Source of the DNA: Azadirachta indica
Lineage: Eukaryota; Streptophyta; Magnoliopsida; Sapindales; Meliaceae
NCBI GenBank assembly: GCA_022749755.1
Contig: CM040444.1
Span: 3,723,009-3,787,008 of the forward strand
Length of the DNA stretch: 64,000 nt
Reading direction: 5' to 3'
Shown here in pieces: positions 13,230 to 25,290 of this stretch; position 1 is the first letter of the stretch; each line of letters begins with the position of its first letter. Both the position numbers and the translations under genes were made by a program. The notes under the pieces are model-generated. The model saw nothing but the letters and a program-made list of their open reading frames with translations. It was not told the DNA's origin and made no database searches.

Positions 13230-14810
13230 TATATTGTAAAGAAATCAAAATGGTAACAAAAATTAAATTATATAAAACTTTATTTTATAAAATTTTAAAT
13301 CTCTTTCATACAATCAAATGGAAATTAGATTTCATATATGTTGCATTACTTGAATATGTGTATACATGTATAGTGCAAACTTAAGAAATAGGCATATTAA
13401 TTTTCTACCGTTGAGATTGTGGGAATATATCATTTGTTTCATAAAAGAGTTTTTAAAAGTACATACTAAAATTGGCGAGAAAATAGAAAAACTAAACAAA
13501 AATCAAGTTTCTATTTTTTTTTTTAATTGACTCCACTATCTCAACATTTATTATTAAAGGATAAAATATTGAAATATTGATAACAATTTTACTATCTTTG
13601 AGCACATCCTCTTGTTATTGTTATATCATGAAAAGTACTTTTTCTTTATAATGAATTTAATATTTTTTTAAGCAAAAATGAACTCAAGATTTATGATTCA
13701 AAACTCTCAATCAGCAAAATTTAGATAAATAAAATAATATAAAGTTATAATATCTCATCTCATCTTACTTAAAGAGCATCATTACAATATTATTTTTAAA
13801 AATTTGCACATAAATTATATTTTTTTTAATCATCATTACATTTACATGAAAATTTAGCTAGCCAAAAGCAATTTAATACATTTATTTTAATTTCTTTTTA
13901 AATTAATGCAATTTTTTTTTTAAAAAAAGGGTAAGCAATACATGCCAGCCCTAACAATAAATGTTTTTAATGGACATGAAATTTTACAATTTTATCAAAA
14001 AATTAATGTGTAAATTTAATTATGCTAGTTGGATGAAAAGCATTTTTATACGCAATTGTTATAAAAGTAACAATAATTAAATATAATTAAATATTTTAAA
14101 TATTTCATATTTTTTAATTAAATTAAATTGCAACAATTTACTAATGGCTAAGATAATCAAATACTATTATTAATTAATTCGCAAAAATTTAATTATGCAT
14201 TGAAAGCAACAAACCTAAAACTAAAACAAGTGTAAGAAATTTAATCTCTTTAATTAATGAAAATGATGTTTGCCTGAGTGATAAGGGAAGGTTAAACTCC
14301 ATGTGAGCTTTGCTCGCTACAGCCTACAATTATGGGAAATACACTCATTATATATGTAGGGTCTACCATATTTAAATGTGGATAGACTTCTCTCTTTGCG
14401 GTGAGGGTAAATATCATGTAAAATTAGGTGTGCTTATCCGTATTGTATTATATACGATTCTATCATAAATTTCTGGTAGTATTTTAATATAATATTGATA
14501 GTTTATAATTGTAATATTAAAAAAAAATAATGAAAATGACAATTAATTGACCAACTTTTCATTCATGTGATAGCCCTCTTTGATTTAGATATATATTATT
14601 ATTATTATCTTGAATTCTCTATCACACATAGTCGTTAAAATTTTATAAATACATATAGTATTATTGTACTTCTACTTTATTCTAAAAATAGAATAATAAA
14701 TTCACTTAATAGACAAATATCTATATGTAATAATTATATTTTATCATTTATCTTATATTTAATAATTCTTTTAGCAACAACAGTGTGTTTGAAAAATTGT
14801 TATCGATTTT
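13230..14810. repeat. tandem segmental duplication, copy 2 (with SINE)
   Basis: Direct, diverged copy of 11850-13180 in the same orientation. Its extra length is mostly the 261-bp SINE at 14267-14527. Landmarks match one for one up to about 14810, then similarity stops. Confidence 0.85.
14267..14527 (+). mobile_element. SINE-like retroposon with 12-bp target duplication
   Basis: Begins with a tRNA-like region containing an A-box-like TGCCTGAGTGA and a B-box-like GGTTAAACTCC about 10 bp later, and ends in an A-rich tail. It is flanked by perfect 12-bp direct repeats TAATGAAAATGA at 14255-14266 and 14528-14539. The homologous place in the other tandem copy (about 12877-12890) has a single such site and no insert. 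This supports insertion after the local duplication. The specific SINE family is not identified. Confidence 0.8.
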
Positions 14811-15074
14811 TTTAAATTTCCACCTCAGGGACCAAAATGTTTAATACTTCAAAATTTTATTTTGTAAAATTAATAAGATGTTTGATTACATCAAAATTCC
14901 AAAATCACTCCGATGATCTCGTCAAGCTTCTTCCACGAACTGTGCCTTGATAACGAGAATTTGTTCCATCTCGTTTCATCTCCTGAGATTTTCAGAGCAC
15001 AAATCAAATCAGTTTACTCATCCTAACCAACAATTGCCTCCCTCTAAAGCGGTAAATTATAACACTTTTTTGCA

Positions 15075-15120
<46 letters not shown>
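15075..15120. repeat. (AAT)n microsatellite
   Basis: About fifteen AAT units downstream of the BPP-like gene. Confidence 0.95.
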
Positions 15121-15121
<1 letters not shown>

Positions 15122-15343
15122 AAAAATAAATTCAACTGCTTGAACATCTAACTTTTCTCTTAACCATAAAATAGCACACTCTATAATAATGTGGAGTTTC
15201 TCACACTATTTATAAATAGAAACTTTCTTTAATATCAAATGAAGAGAATATTAAAATTTTTTTAAAAAAATTAATTTTTGATAACAAAAAAAACCCTTTT
15301 AAGGAATGAAAAGATTAAACCAAAAAACGGGTACTAAGAACTA

Positions 15344-16209
15344 CTAAGATTTAATAGCATAAACGAGATAGAAGAAGAATACCGTCTGCCTGAGAGCTGT
15401 GTCTAACGAACTCTTAGACATCAGATTCCATCCAAAACCAGTAGTATTTGATTTTGCTTCTTTTTCTTCAGAATATTTTCTAGCATTCATCACTTTCTCT
15501 ACCATTTTACTCCCCACAATTCCCGTTTGAAATCTCCCTCTTCCATTTCCTTCCCTGCTCTCTTGTTGTTTCACCTCCTCTTTCCCTCCTCTCGTCACAC
15601 TTGGCGACCGCGACTGCCTTCTTAAAGTTCGATGAATAGCATAAGTACTTGGATTCTGAGGTCGACCTCTTGTAGCAGACGTTGAACGATCCGTAGTAGT
15701 TCTTAAATTAGCAGGGGGATCATTGGAAAGCTGATTGATTTGAGCTGAAAGACCTGAATTTCCAGCTGCTGCTCGATTTCTTGCAGCAGAAGTTGAACGA
15801 TTTGTAGTAGAAGTTTTCAAATTGGGATGTGTGTGATCATCAGAAACTCCATAACTTTGAGCTCCAAGTGTCAAATTTCTCGTTGTAGGTCGATTTCTTG
15901 CAGCTGAAGTAGAACGATTTGTAGTATTAGTAGTAGTTCTTAAATTAGGACGAGTCGGATCACTGGAAAACTGATTCATTTGAGTTGAAAGACTTGAATT
16001 TCCAGAGGGTCGGTTTCTTGCAGCAGAAGTTGAACGGTCACTGGGAATTATCGATCTCACTGAAGGCGAAACACCTCTGCTTCTCGCCTTGGTTTTCGTA
16101 TCTGATACTCTGATGTCCTTGCAAATGTTTGATGTGATGAAATCAATAAGCTGGCTCTCTTTTTCTGTTCTTTTTGTGTTGTCAATTTTGTTGTTCAGAA
16201 TTGTTGTTG

Positions 16210-16240
<31 letters not shown>

Positions 16241-17498
16241 CGCTGCTTTGGTGTTTTTGGTTTCGATGTTTTGCTTTTGATGACTCGGAACGATGGATTT
16301 CATTGGAAGTGCTTTTGGTTTTGGTTTTGCTTTTGGGGACTTAGGTGCTGTAGTGCTTTCCTTTGTTGCTGGTGCTGAATTGCCTGAAAACTGCTATACA
16401 TTCACATATAATGAATCAAATATATTTCTATAAATTAACTAATTTGTGCGTTTGCATGTGCATGGAGGTCTGAGACGAACAATATTTAATAAATAAAATT
16501 TTATAATTCATATTTTTCTATTCTATTAACTAGTCAAATTTTTAACTTCCAACAACGTTGTAATAATGTTATATATGCTAATCTTGTTGTTGTTGTTGTT
16601 TAATATTTAAAATTTAATTAAAAATAAATAAATAAACTAAATGGGTATCCAAAAATCATTACCCATACGTTATAATTTTCACAATTTATTAAAAAATGAG
16701 AGCTAAAAAAAAAAAGACAAGAGGACTAGAAAGGTTTATTCACTCGGTCTATTTCAGTATCATCGTTAATTACAACTAAACGTTTGCATGATTTTATAAT
16801 ATTTTGTAAACAAAATTAAAGTTATGAATCAAATAAATAATATCACGTAACAATATTACTCATTGTAGTATTAGTTATTTCTTTATACACATTCATTATG
16901 TGTGCGTAAGTAACGAGAACCATACCCTTGAAAGAGGCTGAAGGACTGGTATCTCTCTTTGAACTGCTAATTCAGAGGCTTTTGCTTCCATTTCTAAAGA
17001 TGGAAACAGAGGAGTGGCTGGTGGTGTCTTTAACCTTCACATACAAGCATCAAAATCAAAATTAAGTTTCATTTAGCATATATTATATATAAAGCATAAG
17101 AATATATGATGAATTAGTATTACGAATCCCACTTACCAATCATAATCATTTCTCTCATTCTCTGCAAAGAATTCGTATCCAGATCCTTTCTTCCTTGATG
17201 CAATTCGGTAGAGTGCATAATTTCCTGAAATAATATTGTTTAAAAAACATTACAAAAAAATAAAATAATACACGCCCACACATACACACACGTTTGTGTG
17301 TATGTGCAATGTACCTGCAGCAGCATTAGGCTCAAACTCTTCAGAAACAGGCTGAAGAAGGCTTGCAATCCGATCCCTTTCACGTTTATCCAACTCCCTA
17401 AACAGCATAAGATCTTCATCGTCTCTATCTTTCCGATCAACCAACGGCATCCCGGAGACTTTCCTGCTTCCGCGGCCACCACCACTACCGCCGTTCAT
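15344..17498 (-). CDS. basic proline/serine-rich protein of the BPP family, 475 aa
   Basis: Plant-specific basic, low-complexity protein. Relatives in this family (Arabidopsis BPP1 and kin) are described as microtubule-associated. Exons: 17315-17498, 17137-17224, 16926-17034, 15344-16390, all in frame. Family hallmarks: an acidic/charged N-terminus (DDEDLMLFRELDKRERDR, about 26-43), NDYDWLKTPPATPLFPSLEM (87-106), and KMVEKVMNARK followed by FGWNLMSKSSLDTALR near the end. In between are about ten alanines plus five threonines (near 176-190) and four repeats of RSTSA(A/T)R (about 245-370). Oddity: relatives continue after the ALR segment with a conserved tail. Here the frame runs over a donor-like GTATTC and stops after a short hydrophobic stretch, so the annotated C-terminus may be truncated or intron read-through. 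Confidence 0.75.
15660..16040 (-). repeat. in-frame coding repeat (4 units of about 37-40 codons)
   Basis: Four copies of a 110-120 bp unit inside the last BPP exon, each encoding RSTSA(A/T)R followed by N-R or G-R and then a Ser/Asn/Thr-rich spacer with PNLRT- or ANLRT-like text. The spacing is always a multiple of three, so the frame is kept. Confidence 0.85.
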
Positions 17499-17538
17499 AG
17501 TCTTTAAGGGAAAATGTGTAATAGGAGAGTATTGTAAC

Positions 17539-17539
<1 letters not shown>

Positions 17540-17581
<42 letters not shown>
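17540..17581. repeat. (AT)n microsatellite in the BPP leader/promoter
   Basis: About twenty AT units starting 42 bp upstream of the BPP-like ATG. Beyond it, near 17608, is a CCACGTGG G-box palindrome. Confidence 0.9.
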
Positions 17582-17585
<4 letters not shown>

Positions 17586-19235
17586 CTACGAAAATGCAAG
17601 GTGGAAGTGCCACGTGGAGCTTAGGCCGGCTGTATCAAAAGGTCTTAGAGGCCATTAAGCCAAAACAAAGCAAACAAAATTTCACAATGCTACAATTTTT
17701 GTCTGGGGAGGAGGAATCAAGCTGAATTATGGAAAGACGATAGATTCTTAATGCCCACATTTGTCATTTTCTATTACATTTTTTTAATGTTCAAAATATT
17801 TGAATTTAGAGAAATGTAATGCAAAACTTTAAAATATTTAATAGAAGATATGAAAAATAGCGTTTTATAATGAAAGCTCTACGACAACCTATTGATGAAC
17901 TGGCAGGCGCTCATTGTTAATCAAGTAATGGTTCTAAGATCAAATTAAGGGTTTAAACACTCTTGCTTTTTCTAATAAAATTTGGTTGTGCCAAAGATAA
18001 ACTTCAAACAAAACACTAATTTAGTATAAATATTTATCTCATTTTTAAAAAATGATTTCGCTCTCATGCAAAAATATTTATCCACATAATCAAGTAAGAT
18101 AAGACTCAAATATGTTCCCTCCTTACAGAAAAAACATATTTTTAACGTAATACTAACGGAAATTTTACAAGAATTTAATGTTATTGGTATACATCATGGA
18201 TGCAATAGGTAGAAACTCACAATTTAAGCACAATCACCTGACCACGTAGTTTGTAATCTAGGGCAAGACCTTATAAACGGGTCATTAAATTGAAAATTAT
18301 CATAAATCGTGTACTGAAGTGAACCTTGTATTCGCGTAATGTTATCTAAGGGCTTAACCCCATCTAGAGGCAATTCAATTTCATTGAAAACCGAATCAAA
18401 TGGAACCAAACAGTAAATCATAAGTTCTCATACTACAATTCTTTAAATGTTGACTTCTCTAACTCTCTGTAATATTTTCAAAGCTTCATTTAAAACTCAC
18501 GGGAATGTAAAATTAAAAAAATATTTAATAACAGTAACTTACTTTTGAAAATATTACAGAGAGTTAGAGAAGTAACATTTAAAGAATTGTGCTTAATTTT
18601 TAACACAAAAGTTGCTGCTTGCACTTCCAATACCTAATGAAGCCTAAATCTACTAAGATTGGAAATATTTAGCACTTGTGCCATTTGGAGGGGGAAATAG
18701 AAGAAAGTTACATAAATGCAGATTTGGCACACTATACAACACATTGCAGGCGTTGACGGCATTTCTGCCACGTATAATCTCTTAACCTTTAAGACTCCCG
18801 AAGGAAAAGGACAATGTTGCTAACATAGCAGATTTCTGCATCATCAACAAACCACCACACGAGATCACAAAAATGTATGAAATGTAAAAAGATCGATTCA
18901 AACTTACCTTTTCATCCGTTTGTAATGACATCTTTGAATACAGGAAAGACCACTCGTACCAAAATTTAGTTTGTTGGTAACAAATTAAGTGGTAAAGTTA
19001 AAGTATATTAGTGTTTATAAATCATCAAAATTTGAGAAATGCCTCATGAGAAGGGTCTCTGCCAAAGGACACTTTTTATCTATTTGCCTATGACTCCAAA
19101 GAACAAAACGTTTTCGAGATATTCGTATTTCAACGAGAGCACATATTTTTTTCAAAAATGCAAAAACCAGAATTATTAAATCATCAATGACCAAACTCTT
19201 CCTTTCGTCACAAAATAGCTGACACCAAGCAAAAA
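17582..19235. other. intergenic, BPP promoter side and cytochrome c 3' flank
   Basis: No gene recognised. It contains a CACGTG G-box near 17608, a 65-codon ATG frame at 18224-18421 (-) with no recognised family, and the hairpin at 18436-18589. The part just below 19236 should hold the cytochrome c 3' UTR. Confidence 0.5.
18436..18589. repeat. near-perfect inverted repeat (hairpin)
   Basis: Left arm 18436-18482 and right arm 18544-18589 are reverse complements over 46 bp with a single extra G in the left arm. The loop is 61 bp. Sequence similarity stops sharply at both arm ends. Either strand would fold into a long stable stem. It could be a foldback mobile element or a young small-RNA precursor. 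Confidence 0.85.
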
Positions 19236-20606
<1,371 letters not shown>

Positions 20607-20661
20607 CTAAAATCAAATTCACGAACTGATTTCAATCTCACAAAGAAAGGAATTTGACTGC

Positions 20662-20669
20662 TAGGGTTT
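20662..20669 (-). promoter_or_regulatory. telo-box in the cytochrome c 5' region
   Basis: AAACCCTA on the gene strand about 65 bp upstream of the ATG. This motif is common in 5' regions of plant genes for translation and growth. Confidence 0.5.
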
Positions 20670-20809
20670 TTGTTTATTTATTTGTATTAATACAAATTGG
20701 ATTTCAGAGCTATGAAATTTAAGTTTTCTAATGATACGTAAAATGACGAGAATGCCCTTTTCCTGTAGAATATAATCTGATTGTCCTAAAAATTTGTTGA
20801 TTGTCTAGG

Positions 20810-20975
20810 CAGTTCCGGTTGGCGACACGTGTTAAGAAAATGGAATGAAACGTGGCGAAGTAGGTTTGTTTTTGTGTTGTCGGGTCCAGTGTAAGTACGG
20901 TAAGGGCCTCGCTGAGAAATGCGTGATGGGGGATGAAGAAAGTACTTGATGAAGACTTGGAAAAGTAAGGGAAAC
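20810..20975. repeat. cytochrome c upstream block, copy 1, with a G-box
   Basis: Upstream region of cytochrome c with a CACGTG G-box at 20826-20831. A diverged copy lies at 22535-22705. Shared landmarks in order: GACACG(T/C)GTTAA, a GTGGCGAAGTAGG/GTGCCAAAGTAGG block, GTCGG plus CCAGT/CCCGT, ACGTA/GTACGG, GCCT(C/T)G, AACGCTCG/AATGCGTG, TTGATG(A/G)AGAC, GGGAAAC. Confidence 0.7.
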
Positions 20976-22534
20976 TTTTATCTATGTCCTTGATGTTTTA
21001 CAGATTTTCACCTAAGTTGGAAATTCAACAAGTTTTATTTTTATGAAAATAATATTTTAGTTTTTTAAATAAAAATTTTAAAAAAAGTGAGTTTGGATGC
21101 TACTGTTGATAAGAGTTCGGTTTTGTATAGGCCACATTTATGTCTATTAATTTATTGAGAATAGAAATCTCATACTATATATAACTTGATTGTTGGGATG
21201 ACCTATCATAAGTAAAATTATAATTATAATGTTTATATCTCACCAAAAAAATCTTCATAAATATAGTATCATTATCATAATCTAAATTATTATAGATGAG
21301 TAAGTACTTTCAATAAGTATTCTTCTTTATCCAATTGCATTAGATGAAAAAACTCAACATTATATACCAAATTTTGCAAAAGAAATTGCAATGTACTAGC
21401 TAGCAAATGGTATATGTATTTTTTAATTACGACTTGTATACTATTTTTCAACCTATGCTCAACGTGTTTACAATTGCAAAGTATTAATAAACCTTACAAG
21501 CTTGTAATAAATAAATTTAGGAGATATTAATATTTTAAGAAGGTCACCTCAAAAAAATTTGAACCATAATTTCTTAATATTTTAATTATAAATTATATTT
21601 ATAATCAATGAATATAATTTATAAACCACCTTTCTTTCTATTAGTTCATTAAGAATAAAAATCTCATATTATATAAGTTGATTTTTGGAATGACCTATCA
21701 TACGTAGAATTATAACTAAAATATTTATATTTTACAGATATTATATTCGATAGTTTTGATTGATTTAATTTGGCACTATTTAAAATTTATAAGAGAAAAT
21801 ATTTGAAAGGAAATTGACCTTCACTAAGCAAATATCAATCACCGTAACTTCTTAATTAACCAAGAACTTTGAATACAAGCGCATCGACCAACAATTCATG
21901 TTTCTAAATCTTGGCTATTTCACTACTCAAGAATACAAGGGCATTGACTAACAATCTATGTTTCTAAATCATGACTATTTCATTATAATTATATTTGCAA
22001 GAAAGATATTATAACTTTGAAATTACAATTATCTTGAGATAGAATTAGGATAAGTCAAATAGTAGTGTAAAAAAATAAGGAATTTTTACTAAAATTTGAT
22101 GTTTGCTGAACACTTTTTCAATTTTACTTTTAAAATTAATTAGAAGTTAATAATAATAAATAATGTTATAAACTTAGTTTAAATTTTATTTCTTTTCTAG
22201 TACTCCAAAGTTTTTTTTAACTTTCTTATATTTAACAAGTTTCACAATTCTTATTTATGAATTATTATATAAAAATTGTCAAGTTCTTAATAAAGGATTT
22301 AATGGAGTAGAAAGTCAAAGTAAGAGATTTTAACCGCATTGCAAAATCGTGAAAATTACTTGCTAGTCTAGATAAAATGAAGCCATTATGTCTCATACAA
22401 AAATTGCTAATTTAAGAACTCAAATATTATTGTTCTAAAATTACAACAATCTATATGTCATTATTCAAAACTCATGATTCGTATGTTATTACATTAAAAT
22501 AAAGGTGCCTAAGTGTTATTATCCCTTTTTACCG
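20976..22534. other. intergenic between the two upstream-region copies
   Basis: AT-rich, no gene. Two further internal duplications: 21121-21240 against 21640-21740 (shared GACCTATCATA and AAATCTCATA blocks) and a 60-bp tandem pair at 21871-21923 / 21931-21984 (GAATACAAG... TTTCTAAATC). Confidence 0.6.
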
Positions 22535-22705
22535 GCCTCGAAGCTTTCTGACACGCGTTAAAATTAGGAAAGACGTGCCAAAGTAGGGGCTTGGTTTGAG
22601 TGTGGTCGGCTCCCGTTTACGTACAGTAGAGGATTCGCCTTGAAACGCTCGATAGAGACTAAAGTGAAAATAAAAAGTGTTTGATGGAGACAGGGGAAAC
22701 ACATG
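22535..22705. repeat. diverged second copy of the cytochrome c upstream block
   Basis: Same orientation and landmark order as 20810-20975, but the G-box is altered (CACGCG). No cytochrome c coding sequence lies on its gene-proximal side, so this is a promoter-like block without its gene. Confidence 0.65.
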
Positions 22706-23798
22706 GCATCTTGTTGTCTTAAATAATTTATTCGTTTTCCTTCGGAGAAAAAAATTTGTGCAATTACTAAATTGTCTTTTTGGTTTTAAATGTTCTTATA
22801 AAAAATTTCATTATTAAAGTGTCATAATTTTTTAATACATGACATATGCGATACCCTCTTTTTTTAATTAATATTTTCATTATCTTTTTATATATTATCT
22901 AATATCTTATCACTTTATTATTTTTTTTATATTTTATCTTCTAATTCAATTAATTTAAAAATAATAAATTTTAAATTTTAAAAATATTAAAAAGTGAAAT
23001 AACTAAAAAAATAATAAAATATTAAAAAAATATAAAAAAATAATAAGAGATTAACTAAAAGAATAAAGAATAGACATCTCTTTTTAATATTCTTACACAA
23101 AATATTTTACCGCTGAATTGTGGTTACCGTGAAAAATCCCACGACCTAAAATTTTTGAATTTATTGTTTACCAACTAAAATAGGCATACAAACCGTAAAA
23201 TTCTAACTAGACAATTGCTATTTGCTGTTAACAATTCACAACTGATAACTTTGGAGAACAATGGCCCACGCAAGACTGCTTCCAGGTTCTACTGCGATGT
23301 TTTCAGCTTGTACAGCAGTCGTCAAAAGAAGGATAGTTCTTTGAAATGTGCATGATCCAGTCAGTCTTGAGCACTTTTGCCATCGAAACGACGAAAGCAC
23401 TTTTTTCTACAGGGTCCCATTTTGACAAAAGGCTATAGAATGTGTAGTACTTTTTTACAAAGGGTATTGAACCTGAAAAGTTTACGGCTTGATGTAACAA
23501 ATTGGCACTTACATAAAATTTCAAACACACGCTATTTGCCTTATACGAGCTAACTACTTTTCCAGAATCTCAGAGCATATACTGCCAAAGACGAGAAAAA
23601 AAAAATGATTTATAGAAATGTTACAGAAGAAAAATATGGATCATAAACTCCCATCAAGCAAAACCATCATATCTAAACTTTTAAAAGAAAACAAACCAAG
23701 AATAAAAATCCTTATTGAAGCTAAACCCTTTACAATCAGTTTTCCTTTACCACAAAATTGAGATATTCACCATGAGTTCTCAGTCACTTGCTTTGCTT
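22706..23798. other. intergenic, 3' flank of the membrane-protein gene
   Basis: No gene recognised. A 75-codon minus-strand frame at 23303-23530 shows no known family. 22860-23060 is extremely AT-rich. Confidence 0.4.
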
Positions 23799-24992
23799 TT
23801 AGGGTTCAAGAACTTGTGCCGATTGACGCATAGGCCAACCCAGAAGTGGAGGTGACCCAGGTGGAGTTGAATCTCGGCTGGGAGAGAAGAGACTTAGCTC
23901 CACGTAGGGGGCAGTAGAAGTCCCATCTCTTCCCAACGTACGAAAAGAAATTGATCCCCGCTTGGTTGAGGTGTCAGAATTCCTCCCCGGGCTAATTGCA
24001 CCACTTTCCTCAGTACGGCACTGGTTAGCAACAAGAGAAATGATGTCATTATGATCATCAATAAACCTTCTTCTAGCCTCCAAGTCCTGTAGACTGCCCA
24101 GAGCCAAAGAATCTGCAACTGGGTAATACACAAGCATGCAAATAGCGACCCCAGCACAACACAAAAGGGCAAGAAATGCCGAGAACGCAAGAACTTCAAA
24201 CACAACATGCTCTGGTTTAGATAAAACAGATAAACCAAGTAAAAGAACCCTTAACGGAAGGAAACTTGAAACTGAGAATATTAATGTGTAAACTCTCTTC
24301 TGCAAACCCTTATTAATAACCAATTTCAAAATCCGCCTTCCTAGCCAAAACAAGTAGGCAGTTAAGACAGTAGCGAAAAGCCCTAGAAGGATGGTGCTCA
24401 GTAAAGGGTAAGTACAGAGGGCAATATTCACAGAAGCATCAGATGTACTCGTAAAATAATTGGGCAATTTTTGTAAGTTATTCTTATCCTTGTGTAGTCT
24501 GGGGCCAATTAGAATAACGGCAAGCTGAAGAATAAACACGGGGAAGCAGTAGAGAAATACATATCCGGCTGTTTTTCCATTCCATTTTTGACTTAGAATT
24601 CCATCCTCCATTTTCTGTAACGGTGCTCGGAGAAGAAACACAAGGGTCAAGAATAGGCAAGGTTCTGCAAACCCTAGATTTGAGACTATGTAACCTTTGC
24701 AGACGTTTTCCTGCCATTTGAAATCAAGAGCATGCAACACCCTTCCCTCACGTCTCAGCAAACTCAGCCGTATAATTTCTCCAAAACCCCACCAGATTGC
24801 AAACAGAATGAATATGATTCGGATTATCCAAGGGCCACTAAAATAACTAAGTTGAACAAAACCTTCACTACGAACACGAGAGCGGAAGTAAAATGAGTAG
24901 ATAATGCAGAGCAAACCAAGAAGAATCAAGATCGCAACTAGACAAATTGTCGCCACACCGAAAGCATCGGTAACAAATCTTGTCAGGGGCAT
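23799..24992 (-). CDS. plant seven-span membrane protein of unknown function, 397 aa from the first ATG
   Basis: Seven hydrophobic spans are visible. Numbering from the ATG: about 8-32 (FGVATICLVAILILL...), 53-78 (WIIRIIFILFAIWWG), 98-122, 140-162, 188-220, 235-258 and 269-300 (FSAFLALLCCAGVAICML), followed by a soluble Ser/Pro-rich tail with RRFIDDHNDIISL and SRDSTPPGSPPLLGW. I do not recognise a biochemical function. The topology resembles plant 7TM proteins sometimes proposed as receptor-like, which is unproven. The reading frame continues upstream of this ATG without a stop to 25103 and encodes plausible protein (PPEDLLYPCWQRACVESVLR), but no ATG is present there, so the true start is uncertain. 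The coding exon is intronless, and the leader is spliced. Confidence 0.75.
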   Translation of the reverse strand: MPLTRFVTDAFGVATICLVAILILLGLLCIIYSFYFRSRVRSEGFVQLSYFSGPWIIRIIFILFAIWWGFGEIIRLSLLRREGRVLHALDFKWQENVCKGYIVSNLGFAEPCLFLTLVFLLRAPLQKMEDGILSQKWNGKTAGYVFLYCFPVFILQLAVILIGPRLHKDKNNLQKLPNYFTSTSDASVNIALCTYPLLSTILLGLFATVLTAYLFWLGRRILKLVINKGLQKRVYTLIFSVSSFLPLRVLLLGLSVLSKPEHVVFEVLAFSAFLALLCCAGVAICMLVYYPVADSLALGSLQDLEARRRFIDDHNDIISLVANQCRTEESGAISPGRNSDTSTKRGSISFRTLGRDGTSTAPYVELSLFSPSRDSTPPGSPPLLGWPMRQSAQVLEP

Positions 24993-25290
24993 TACCCGAA
25001 GCACAGATTCCACGCATGCTCTCTGCCAGCATGGATACAAAAGGTCCTCAGGTGGTGAACGTGCTTCCTTCCCAGGATTAATGTGGAAGATAGCAGTTTC
25101 CAATACAATATTGAAAAATATTAATCATAAATATCCCCAACATCAATCATAGAGCAACTTGCACTGGTTTTCCAATACTTGCAACAGACCCATCTATTTT
25201 GAACATCAAGCAAATCCGAAATTGTTTGTATGGCAATCACTTTAAGAACCTTCACGTTTTGGATGTGCTGTTAGCATCCAGCCCACTCAC
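24993..25290 (-). promoter_or_regulatory. second leader exon with uORFs and a start-less coding extension
   Basis: An AG acceptor at 25291 opens this exon. Before the main frame it carries a 11-codon uORF (25242-25277, MLTAHPKREGS), a 19-codon uORF (25147-25206, MFKIDGSVASIGKPVQVAL) and a shorter one starting near 25149. 24993-25103 is in frame with the main CDS but has no ATG. Such a leader would be expected to depress initiation. Confidence 0.6.
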
